From Clostridium sp. (GTDB lineage Bacteria; Bacillota; Clostridia; Lachnospirales; Lachnospiraceae), in contig JAETQD010000001.1 in assembly GCA_021770825.1 (NCBI GenBank), positions 248,001-312,000 on the forward strand: a stretch of DNA of 64,000 nt. Reading direction: 5' to 3'. This document shows positions 16,846 to 25,051 of the stretch, piece after piece. The notes under the pieces are model-generated. The model was not told the DNA's origin. It made no database searches and saw only the letters and a program-made list of their open reading frames with translations. Numbering within the stretch: position 1 is the stretch's first letter; every line of letters starts with the position of its first letter. Made by a program: the position numbers and the translations under genes.

Positions 16846-17685
16846 ATGCACACCAGTTTTCAGGATTTAGATTTAAGCAACGCTTTTCTTTTCTCTGCGG
16901 CTTTGGAAGATCCGGACACCTGCCGGCTGATTCTGGAGACCTTACTCAGTGTCCCTGTTGGCAGGGTAACCGTTCATACAGAGCATTCCATGCTGTTCAG
17001 CTCAGATTTCCGAAGTATCCGCCTTGATGTCTATGCCAGCAACGAGGCCCTTACGGAATACAACCTTGAGATGCAGAATGAAAACGAAGGAAATCTGGCA
17101 AAGCGCAGCCGTTTCCATCAGGCAGAAATGGACGTAATGTCACTGCTTCCGGGACAGGATTTTGATGATCTGTCTCCGGTATATGTAATATTCATCTGCG
17201 CCTTTGATCCATTCGGAAAGGGACTTTACCGATATACATTCAGGAATATATGTCAGGAAACGGGTCTCCCTCTCAATGACGGAGCCACCAGAATTTTTCT
17301 GAACACCAAAGGCAGCAATCAGGATGAGGTTCCGGATGTACTTGTCAATTTTCTGCACTATGTGGAAAACAGTACTGACTCCTATGTGGATTTTCTGGGC
17401 GACCAGACCATAAACAGAATCCATGAACGCATTATGGAGGTTAAGAAAAGCCGAAGATGGGAGAGACGTTATATGAGGTTTGAAGAGCTGCTGCGAAACT
17501 CAGCAAAAAAGGGGTGGGAAGAAGGCCGCAAAAAGGGCGAAGAAGCCGGGCGGAAAACCGGACAGGAGCAAATCCTCGAACTGACCAGCCGCATGATAGC
17601 AGCCGGGGAGTCTGATCTGATCCCAAGACTGCGTACAGACTCTGTTTTTCTCCAGACGATGCTGGAAAAGTATAAACTTTTGTGA
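16846..17685 (+). CDS. Rpn family recombination-promoting nuclease / PD-(D/E)XK transposase-like protein, copy 2
   Basis: Protein of 279 residues, co-linear with the copy at 9802 along its whole length (FQDLDLSNAFLFSAALED, RLDVYASNEALTEYNLEMQN, VPDVLVNFLHYVENSTDSY). The PDDEXK_2 acidic and E-x-Q residues are conserved. It differs by a 13-14 residue Gly/Glu/Lys-rich insertion (KKGWEEGRKKGEEAGRK) before the shared C-terminal helix QEQILELTSRMI, a region typical of low-complexity expansion in Rpn proteins. The start ATG follows AAGGAGG at spacing 7. It has its own promoter and hairpin and reads away from the degraded copper-oxidase block. Confidence 0.88.
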   Translation: MHTSFQDLDLSNAFLFSAALEDPDTCRLILETLLSVPVGRVTVHTEHSMLFSSDFRSIRLDVYASNEALTEYNLEMQNENEGNLAKRSRFHQAEMDVMSLLPGQDFDDLSPVYVIFICAFDPFGKGLYRYTFRNICQETGLPLNDGATRIFLNTKGSNQDEVPDVLVNFLHYVENSTDSYVDFLGDQTINRIHERIMEVKKSRRWERRYMRFEELLRNSAKKGWEEGRKKGEEAGRKTGQEQILELTSRMIAAGESDLIPRLRTDSVFLQTMLEKYKLL

Positions 17686-17733
17686 TTTTTTCTATTTTTC
17701 TGCCAATCATAAGGCCAACCGTTTTGGTCATCT

Positions 17734-17762
17734 GCTGCCTGGCTGACACGCAGCCAGGCAGC
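17734..17762 (+). terminator. Hairpin after Rpn copy 2
   Basis: GCTGCCTGGCTG and CAGCCAGGCAGC form a perfect 12-bp stem around ACACG, about 50 bases after the stop, in the same relative place as the hairpin of copy 1. Confidence 0.75.
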
Positions 17763-17861
17763 GAACAATTCTTTAGCCACTTCTCATTATAATCATTCTG
17801 GAAGAATTTCTGCCTCTTTCCAAAAGATAAACCGGATAAAAGAGGGAACTCCCCCATCCTT

Positions 17862-20800
17862 TCATCCCAATATTCTTCTGCACGCTTTTTTACATTTGCA
17901 TATAATCGACTGCCGCAGCACACGGAAAATTCCCCACATGCCTGATTCCACATCCCAGGCAAAGCTTCCGGAACGGTAAAGATAATCTCCGGGACAGGAC
18001 GCCCCGTCTTTTAACTCCATATCAAACCGGTTCCCCACGCTGATTCCGCCCTGCAGCGGAATTTCTCTCGAAAAAGCATCCCCCGGCTGTTCCCTCCAAA
18101 GGTGTCCATGCACGCAGAACGACAGATTCCTCGGCTTATCCGCCGGCATCATCGTCCGAAAGATCACACGGTCTCCGGGATATGCCTTCCAGATAGGCGT
18201 GGCCGGATCTCCATGCACCTTACTGCTGAAGACCTTCCAGATTCTCCCATCCTTCCGGAGACGGTTTGCAAACCGTTCGGAATGATAGTTGTACCCTTTC
18301 TCTCCCGTATCCTCCGCATCGACGATTTCTTCGCTGTCCGCCGCGGCTGTCTGGACCAGATTGCCGTCTTTATTCAAAAGCCGGATTCCATTCTGTATGA
18401 ACAGAACGTATTCCCGAAAGTTTTCGGTCCCCGGCGCAGTGATTACCGCCTGCTCTGCAAACGGATTTTCTTTTCTGGTGAAATTCTCATACCATCTGGC
18501 TCCCGCAGGCCCCGTATTCCCGGTCCGCATGCCAGAGATATCGCTTGCTCTCTCCGATTCCAACCGTCTGTTCTTCGCAGTTATATCCCACATTGATTCC
18601 TGAATCATGAACCGGGTCATATTGCAGGAACTGCGGATTTAAGGATCCCTTTCCGACGGTTTATGCGGCATGTCGAGCGGAACCTTCGGATACTCATGAT
18701 ACGGAATCGGCTGATCAGGATTCCACACATTATGCAGGATAACCTCCAGCCAGTCTCCAACGTTTGCACGAAGTATCAGCGGTTTTGGAGTATAGCCCCC
18801 GCAGAGCGCAAGATCCACATCCTCGAGAGGAACAAAAATCAGCCCGTCCGGGTCATGGTCTCCATACCGCTTATAGAGCAGTCTTGTCTGGATTGCCGCA
18901 ATTTCATACCGTCTTACCACATCCCCTTTTCCCGGGCAGGGCGGAAGCGGCCGAATCCTGTCTTTCCCCTCGCAGAGCGGTTTCAGACATTCCCGATACC
19001 CGTCATAAGCGCGGATAATTCCCCAAAGGCCAAGCCATGCATCATCAATTCCGCCGAAATAATACAGATAATCTCCGGCCCGGTAAGGCTCTTTGATATT
19101 CAGGTTAAAGGCTTCCGAAACGCCGATCGTCTGGGACGCGGCCAGAGGAGATCGGTCATCCGCCACTTCCTTTCTCCATGACATTCCGGTGATATTAAAT
19201 ACATGCTGTTCCTCGTGCGCCCCATCGATCAGGCGAATCATCAGTTCATCCCCCGGATACGTTTCCAGAATCGGGGTGGCCGGGTCGCCGTGCACAAAAG
19301 AACTGAAGATATAGGCCGGGTCTTCATGGTTTTGAGCCTCTCCCGCATTGGCACGGATGACCAACGGCTCCACCCGGATTTCCTCCTTCTCAACCTTGCG
19401 GATATAGGCCTCCAGACCTCCATGACGCTCCAGCTCTTCCTTCAGGACAAAAAACCGCCCTCCGGGTCATGCCAACCGTATTCATTGTACGTGAGTTTTG
19501 CCTGGACCAGTGCAATTTCAAATACCCTGACCTTATCACAGGATTTCCCGCATGGACATCTTTGGCAGTCTCCCTCTTCCTTGCAGTCCCGGCACTCTCC
19601 CGCCGTATGGCAGGGACAGGTGTCTGTATACAAAGCTCCGGGAGCCGCATTCTCCACAAAATTTGCCTCCTCCAAAGCAGTCGGGCATTCGGTGGGCCTG
19701 CCGTCTGCATCCAATACCCTGCAGGGCGGCTGACGCGGCGGTTCCCCTGGTTTTCCGCAGATAAAATTCGGGTATCCCGGATGAAGCTCATCCTTCTTCG
19801 GGGGACTTTTCCGGTCTTTCAAAGGCATAAGCGGAGGAACCGGGGTTCCGTCCGGCAGTTTTCCCGTTCCGTCTTCCAGCCGGTCATGAATTCTCCACAG
19901 AGTCCACATTCCCTCATGAAAATGGGGATACAGATGGCAGTGGAAGATCACATCACCGATCACACGATTCCTGCTTCCGGCCCCATAGAGAATATCCAGA
20001 GTATAGCATTCCTGCGGGCTTATGGTAATCGAGTCGATGATCGTAGAGACCGGATTTTCCCCCTCCAGCCTCCACTGATGATTGTGGAGGTGAAATACAT
20101 GGGTCTCTTTAATTCCTCCGTGAACCAGCCGGATTTTTGCCGGGTCACCGACATATGCCCGGAGAATCGGCGGCGCCGGATCCCCGTAGACCCAGGAACT
20201 CATGGAAATATCTTCTCCTGAATCTGCCGGATCATGAGTGAGAGGCATTCGGTTTCTCATGGGTTCGGAGCGGTAGCTGATCGCCGTGGTGGAGGATGGA
20301 AGTCCGGTCCTATGGTCCATCGGCGTTTCTCCGTCTTTATTCAGGATTTCCAGTTCATCATGAAAGAACACGGAATATTCCCTAAATGCCGGCTTTCCAG
20401 GCTGGTAAATGTCCGCCATCAGGCCGCTTTCTATTTCTTCCCCCGTCTCAGGGTCAAACCATCTCGCTTCCGGCGGTTCCACGATCACGGCCCCAAAAAG
20501 TCCATGAATATTCGTTGCTTCCTCACTGCTTCTGACATCCGCCATATCGTGAAACAAAAAGACACCTTCCGTATTGGCATACCATGTGTATACGATTTCA
20601 TGGTCCGTGGTACTGTCCTGATTGAATCCGGTGCTGGTGCCGTCTGCGGTCATCACATCATAAGCCAGGCCCTGTACATGGATGGACAGCCGGCGATTCA
20701 ATTTGTGAGTAAAACGTATTTTTACCGTATCCCCCAGGTTCACCCGGATCACCAAGGGTCTTACTTCCTCATAAGGCTGCGGCGGTTCCTGATGAAACCT

Positions 20801-20962
20801 GCGGAGCGCCTCTTCCTGTATTCTTTCTGAGTCCTCCTCCAGTACATATAAAAGTCCATTTGGATCATAATCCCCATATTGATTGTATACAATAGGAATC
20901 TGAATTGCTTCTATCCTAAAGCAGCGTGTCTTATTTTCCGAACAATACTGACAAAGTTCCAT
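17862..20962 (-). pseudogene. Large multicopper oxidase (MnxG/CopA-like), multiply frameshifted
   Basis: Would-be protein of about 1030 residues, comparable to multidomain bacterial multicopper oxidases that oxidise Mn(II) or other substrates. It starts at 20962 (GGGAGG upstream). The first 506 codons hold two cupredoxin domains with HVQGLAYDV, FLFHDMADV, NIHGLFGAVIVEP and copper-ligand blocks HLHNHQWR and HCHLYPHFHEGM, then a cysteine-rich insert CRDCKEEGDCQRCPCGKSC. Breaks: a T-run indel near 19452 before FFVLKEELERHGG; a shift at about 18640 after PHKPSERDP, into a frame containing NPQFLQYDPVHDSG; and a shift near 18500 at QMV/WYENFT. The second half lacks the HCH motif. Three lesions make it a real pseudogene rather than one sequencing slip. 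It is coupled to the DUF2935 gene upstream. Confidence 0.8.
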
Positions 20963-20965
20963 ACA

Positions 20966-21720
20966 TTATCCCTCCCAACATACCGGTGTCTCCAAAATCC
21001 GAAGATAATGATTGGCTTCCCGGAGCACATGATCTGCCAGAAGAGGCAGGATGACGGAGCGTATCTTGCCAGCAGATCGTTCTCTGTCGGGTCAAGAAGT
21101 CCCCGGATGAACTGTGCATGCTCCATCATGATCTGATTCCAGAATACTTCCGTCTCTCTCATGTCTTTTGGAGATATGCAGCCCTTCTGTTCAAGTTCTG
21201 CCACGATCTGACGGTATTATTTCGCTTCCCGGATAATGTGTTCGATTAACAGCGGGTAATTTGCAGTATACAGACTGCATGTGAGCACATTCTGTAAAAT
21301 ATTCTCCTTAAACGCAATCAGTCCGTTTAACAGCCAAAGAATTTTCTGATTAAGCATCTGTACCTGCTGTGCCATGCCGCTGTTCGCAGCACACGGACAG
21401 CCTGCCCGCAGCCGCTTTTCCGCCTGCGTAATCCGGATATCGATCGGAATTCCTGTCAGATTTTCTGTCTGCACCTCTGCCATTTCTGTGAATTCTGTCA
21501 CGATTTCTTCGGAACGAAGTGCTTCCTGCCACACTGCTCCGTCAGCAAGGCACACCACATGTGCCAGTGCTTCCTCAAACTGCTGCCGGAACCAGTCTGC
21601 CTTTTCCCGATATCCCGTTTCCCCCGCAGGGAATCCTGCAAGGAGGAACAGCGCATGTTCTTTCATGATCCTTCCAAAAAACAAATGAGTTTCCAGTGAT
21701 GTTCTTATATAGTTTTCCAT
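20966..21720 (-). pseudogene. DUF2935 (spore-coat-like four-helix) protein, broken
   Basis: The N-terminal half from ATG 21720 reads HLFFGRIMKEHALFL and continues to HIIREAK, where an in-frame TAA (21217-21219) interrupts it. The same frame resumes with YRQIVAELEQKGC and the second repeat VFWNQIMMEHAQFIRGLLDP. A frame change plus deletion near 21060 then leads to SVILPLLADHVLREANHYL, the DUF2935 ending, with a stop at 20966. Two half-repeats with F-W/F-x-x-I-M-x-E-H-A are the family hallmark. The stop lies 4 bases before the copper-oxidase start, so the two formed one operon. DUF2935 proteins occur in spore-forming Firmicutes; the link to copper oxidase is inferred from position. Confidence 0.7.
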
Positions 21721-21890
21721 AGTCGCACATACCTTTTCGTTTATAGGTTTGTCTTAGTATATGCGGATATGCCATAGGCGATTCTTAAGAGCATGTATTT
21801 CGGGTGCATCATGCCGGCCCCGGCTTTGGCGCAGGCAGCACAGCCTGTTCCTGAGTGGGAGCTGTGCGTGGAGCGGTTTTCAGAAACATA

Positions 21891-21929
21891 AAAAGCTGCC
21901 TGTGCCGTGGAAGCACAATGACAGCTTTT
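21891..21929 (-). terminator. Terminator after the SEDS-like gene
   Basis: AAAAGCTG pairs with CAGCTTTT, and inside it TGTGC pairs with GCACA; the minus strand continues with TTTTTATG. It lies directly behind the gene that ends at 21935. The 160 bases beyond it up to the DUF2935 start hold no supported feature. Confidence 0.75.
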
Positions 21930-21934
21930 CATTC

Positions 21935-23281
21935 CTATAATTCAATTGGCAGCTTTCCCTTTGAAAATGCGGTCTTCACATGGCTGGGATACACATTTTT
22001 ATACCGGTATATGCTGAGTATGATCCCAATCAGCCCATAAGACATCACAAGGCAGCTCCCGCCTGCTGAAAGAAATGGCAAAAATGTCTGGCTTAAGGGC
22101 AGCCATCCCATATTTTCCATCACATTGATCACCGTATTTAAAAGGAACACCATCCCGCATCCGCATCCCATGACCATCCCCAGTTGATTCTTCTGGCGGA
22201 TGGACACACCGAATACCATAAAAATCACCGCTGCCAGGATACATAAAACGGCTGCCCCGGCCAGTATTCCATAGCTTGCAGTTAAATACGTGAAGATATA
22301 ATCGCTGTTAAAGTTTGGTATTACGCCAATCACTTCTTTTCCGCCGCTGCCCACAAGCTTGTTGGACTCTGCCAATGACCGAAATACACCCGTTATATAG
22401 TTTGCATCCCCGCTGTTTGTCAGAAATGCCCTTATCCTTTCCCGCTGATATTCTGCCAGAAGTCGGGACGCATACGAAAAGACCAGACTAAACACCGGAA
22501 GTCCAGCCCCGGTTATCCACAGGCCTGCAAGAACCTTTTTCTTTGGAACCAGGAACCATCCCTTCGCCACAGCTATGGTCATCTGAACCATCATGGAAAC
22601 CAGTAAGACTGCGGAAAGCATGAGACTTGGAAGCCGGAACGCCCCAAATACCGGGAGCACCATCCACAAAACCGCTTTGGCAAACCCTCTGTAACCTGTA
22701 TTATGGTATTGATACAGAACTGCGCCGTAAACCGGTACGTAAAACATCATCAGTGCAAAGATGGAAAACCTGATGCTTCTCATATAATAGGTGACTCCGC
22801 CTATCTGAATCCCGTACATTCCCGCTGTGAAACAGAGCCCAAGAATGGCGGCGGCCAGTATCTTCGAGTATCGGGCGATTGTGGTATAGTCCATAAAGCA
22901 GATGAAAACCATAACAGCAATGCCAATCAGCACATCTGCCGTAAAATTCAGGCCGGTTACAGAAAGCTGGTTCCTGTTAAAATTTTCAAGTTCAATCCCG
23001 ATCAGACTGTGAATGACCACTGCCGTAAGGCTGATCACGGCAATCAACAGCAGAAGTCCCCACGCCGCCTGGGGCCGATGCACCCGGTCCAGGGATATCC
23101 CGGCCTCCACAGGGTCTCCCATATCCCTCACTGCGCTCTCTTCTGCACAGCTTCTGTCCATTCCGGCGGCCATATAATCGGAAATCTGGTCTTCCATGTG
23201 ACTTCTTAACTCCTCCTCCACAAAGGGTCTGGCCTTTTTACACCGTATCTGTGAAAGCAGCTGCTCCAAATATTCTTCCAT
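21935..23281 (-). CDS. FtsW/RodA/SpoVE (SEDS) family-like membrane protein with N-terminal permease-prefix domain
   Basis: Protein of 448 residues. Residues 1-70 (MEEYLEQLLSQIRCKKARPF onward, with EELRSHMEDQI and DMGDPVEAG) form the soluble permease-prefix/DUF1700-like domain usually fused to membrane proteins co-encoded with PadR regulators. About ten membrane helices follow. The SEDS-like signature is the loop GVIPNFNSDYIFTYLTASYG, equivalent to the T-D-F-I-F Asp region of RodA/FtsW, and the final LPFLSAGGSCLVMSYGLIG, equivalent to the PFVSYGGSS motif. SEDS proteins polymerise peptidoglycan glycan strands. The start follows GGAGGT at spacing 8, four bases after padR ends. It is probably a PadR-controlled, conditionally expressed SEDS variant rather than the housekeeping enzyme. 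Confidence 0.8.
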   Translation of the reverse strand: MEEYLEQLLSQIRCKKARPFVEEELRSHMEDQISDYMAAGMDRSCAEESAVRDMGDPVEAGISLDRVHRPQAAWGLLLLIAVISLTAVVIHSLIGIELENFNRNQLSVTGLNFTADVLIGIAVMVFICFMDYTTIARYSKILAAAILGLCFTAGMYGIQIGGVTYYMRSIRFSIFALMMFYVPVYGAVLYQYHNTGYRGFAKAVLWMVLPVFGAFRLPSLMLSAVLLVSMMVQMTIAVAKGWFLVPKKKVLAGLWITGAGLPVFSLVFSYASRLLAEYQRERIRAFLTNSGDANYITGVFRSLAESNKLVGSGGKEVIGVIPNFNSDYIFTYLTASYGILAGAAVLCILAAVIFMVFGVSIRQKNQLGMVMGCGCGMVFLLNTVINVMENMGWLPLSQTFLPFLSAGGSCLVMSYGLIGIILSIYRYKNVYPSHVKTAFSKGKLPIEL

Positions 23282-23284
23282 ACC

Positions 23285-23614
23285 CTACACCTCCATTGCC
23301 AGGACGTTTGAAACAGCAGATGAATATTCCTTCCATTCCTCCGTCTTTTTTGCAAGCAGACCTCTGCCCTCTTTTGTGATGCTGTAATATTTCCGTATTT
23401 TTCCGCCATACTCCTTTTCGTAGACCGTAAGCAGTCCCTTTTCCTCCAAACCATGAAGGAGCGGATATAAAGTGCCCGCCTTTAATTCAAACACGTTCTG
23501 GGACCTCTTTCTTAAGGTGTCGATCATCTCGTATCCATACATGTCCTTGTCGGACAGAAGCCTTAAAATCAACATCGTCATACTACCCGACATCAGGGAT
23601 TTTTCCACTGCCAT
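23285..23614 (-). CDS. PadR family transcriptional regulator
   Basis: Regulator of 109 residues with the PadR winged helix: SGSMTMLILRLLSDKDMYGY, then LKAGTLYPLLHGLEEKGLL (the recognition helix and T-L-Y-P-L-L motif) and the wing KYYSITKEGRGLL. The ATG follows AGGAGG at spacing 6. It is the first gene of a two-gene operon with the SEDS-like protein. It has its own strong promoter embedded in AT-rich repeats, which suggests autoregulation. Confidence 0.95.
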   Translation of the reverse strand: MAVEKSLMSGSMTMLILRLLSDKDMYGYEMIDTLRKRSQNVFELKAGTLYPLLHGLEEKGLLTVYEKEYGGKIRKYYSITKEGRGLLAKKTEEWKEYSSAVSNVLAMEV

Positions 23615-23658
23615 ACATATCCTCCTTTATATTGATTATCTATATATCTATGTACTCT

Positions 23659-23687
23659 ATAATATATCGAGAATCTATATATGTCAA
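23659..23687 (-). promoter_or_regulatory. padR promoter with AT-rich repeat motifs
   Basis: Minus strand TTGACA (23682-23687), 17 bases and TATTAT (23659-23664). The motif ATATAGAT occurs in the spacer and again downstream of the -10 (ATATATAGATAATC), a likely PadR operator set. Confidence 0.75.
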
Positions 23688-23694
23688 GATAAAA

Positions 23695-23717
23695 AGAATC
23701 CTGCTGCACAGGATTCT
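23695..23717 (-). terminator. Terminator of the aspartate kinase gene
   Basis: AGAATCCTG and CAGGATTCT pair around a short loop; the minus strand continues with TTTTTATC. It lies 7 bases after the lysC stop codon and 8 bases before the padR -35 box. Confidence 0.85.
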
Positions 23718-23723
23718 CCCATT

Positions 23724-24938
23724 TTAACTGATAGCAAAAAACTTATCATGAATGGCCTGCACGGCCCGGTCCGCTTCCTCTTCCTTCACCAACACGGATA
23801 TCTTAATCTCACTGGTGGAAATCATGTTGATGTTGATGTGTGCATCGTAAAGGGCCTCGAAAAGCTTTGCGGCAACGCCGGGATTATTGATCATTCCGGC
23901 ACCCACCACGGAAACCTTGGCGATTTCCCGGTTTGTTTCCAGGCGGGAAAAACGGATATATTCCTGATTTTCCATAAGCAGCTTCTCAGCCTGGTCAAGA
24001 TCGTCCTCAGCCACTGTAAAGCAGATGTCCTTTCCCTCTTCATGGCCGATTCCCTGGAGAATAATGTCCACATTCACATGATGATTTGCCAGAAGCGAAA
24101 ATACCTTAAAGGAGGTACCGATTTCATTGGGCACGCCAATGAGCGCAATCCGCGCGATGTTTTTATCCTTTGCCACACTGCTGATATATGATTTTTCCAT
24201 ACGTTTTCCCACTCCCTTCACCTTTGTGCCAGGATTTCCTGTAAAGCTTGACAGGACCTCCAGATTTACGTTGAACTTTTTCGCCAGCTCCACCGAACGG
24301 TTGTGCAGAACCTGCGCGCCCAGGGTAGCCAGCTCCAGCATTTCGTCGAACGTTACTTCCTCTAATTTCCTGGCTCCTTTTACCTTTCTGGGGTCAGCCG
24401 TGTACACGCCGTCCACATCCGTGTAGATCTGACACAGATCTGCCTTTAAAGCGGCCGCCAGAGCCACAGCCGAGGTGTCTGAACCGCCTCTTCCCAGCGT
24501 TGTGATGTCCTGATACCGGTCAATTCCCTGGAAACCGGTCACAATGACAATCCGGTTCCTGTCAAGCTCCTGCTCGATGCGCTCCGGATCGATCTTTTTG
24601 ATTCTCGCATTTTTTGATACCGTATTGGTGTAGATTCCTGCCTGCCATCCGGTCAGGGATATGACCGGATATCCCAATGCCTCAATGGCCATGGCACAGA
24701 GAGAAACGGAAATCTGTTCTCCGGTGGAGAGAAGCATATCCATTTCCCGGTTGGAAGCGCCGGGATAAATTTCAAGCGCCTTTGCAATCAGATCGTCTGT
24801 GGTATCTCCCTGGGCAGACAGCACTGCGACCACCTGTTTTCCTGCTGCATACGTATCTGTGATGAGTTTCGCCACGCGGCGTATCCGCTCGGCATCTGCC
24901 ACCGATGTACCGCCGAATTTCTGTACAATCAAACCCAT
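23724..24938 (-). CDS. lysC: Aspartate kinase
   Basis: Phosphorylates aspartate in the first step toward lysine/diaminopimelate, threonine and methionine. It has 404 residues, the monofunctional Gram-positive length. The kinase signature VQKFGGTSVADAERI opens the protein; TLGRGGSDTSAVALAAAL and IYTDVDGVYTADPR complete the catalytic domain (to about 245). Two ACT domains follow for allosteric feedback, with IALIGVPNEIGTS and VSVVGAGMINNPGVAAKLF. The start follows GGAGG at spacing about 7. It is transcribed alone behind a leader that carries a terminator-like hairpin. Confidence 0.95.
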   Translation of the reverse strand: MGLIVQKFGGTSVADAERIRRVAKLITDTYAAGKQVVAVLSAQGDTTDDLIAKALEIYPGASNREMDMLLSTGEQISVSLCAMAIEALGYPVISLTGWQAGIYTNTVSKNARIKKIDPERIEQELDRNRIVIVTGFQGIDRYQDITTLGRGGSDTSAVALAAALKADLCQIYTDVDGVYTADPRKVKGARKLEEVTFDEMLELATLGAQVLHNRSVELAKKFNVNLEVLSSFTGNPGTKVKGVGKRMEKSYISSVAKDKNIARIALIGVPNEIGTSFKVFSLLANHHVNVDIILQGIGHEEGKDICFTVAEDDLDQAEKLLMENQEYIRFSRLETNREIAKVSVVGAGMINNPGVAAKLFEALYDAHININMISTSEIKISVLVKEEEADRAVQAIHDKFFAIS

Positions 24939-24953
24939 ATTGATTTCCTCCGC

Positions 24954-25038
24954 AAAAAAGGCGGCCCGGCATAGTCTGCCGGATACCGCCCCACTATTTC
25001 CTATTTTTCTATTTTACACAAGACGAAAAATTTGTCAA
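24954..25038 (-). promoter_or_regulatory. lysC promoter and leader with terminator-like hairpin
   Basis: Minus strand TTGACA (25033-25038), 16 bases and TAAAAT (25011-25016) form a promoter just after the gntP stop. The short leader contains a strong stem-loop (24960-24990, arms GGCGGTATCCGGCA and TGCCGGGCCGCC) followed at once by TTTTTT and then the lysC GGAGG site. It can end gntP transcripts, and it also sits between the lysC promoter and start codon, so it could attenuate lysC. The leader is too short for a lysine riboswitch. Confidence 0.65.
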
Positions 25039-25051
25039 CTGCTGCTTTCCG

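Noticed and set aside
21741..21932. Small cysteine-containing open frame on the minus strand
   Set aside because: Its start region coincides with the terminator of the SEDS-like gene, there is no spaced ribosome binding site, and composition is not protein-like.
24939..25051. Lysine riboswitch in front of aspartate kinase
   Set aside because: The leader from the visible promoter is only about 65-70 bases, far shorter than the lysine aptamer, and contains only one hairpin.
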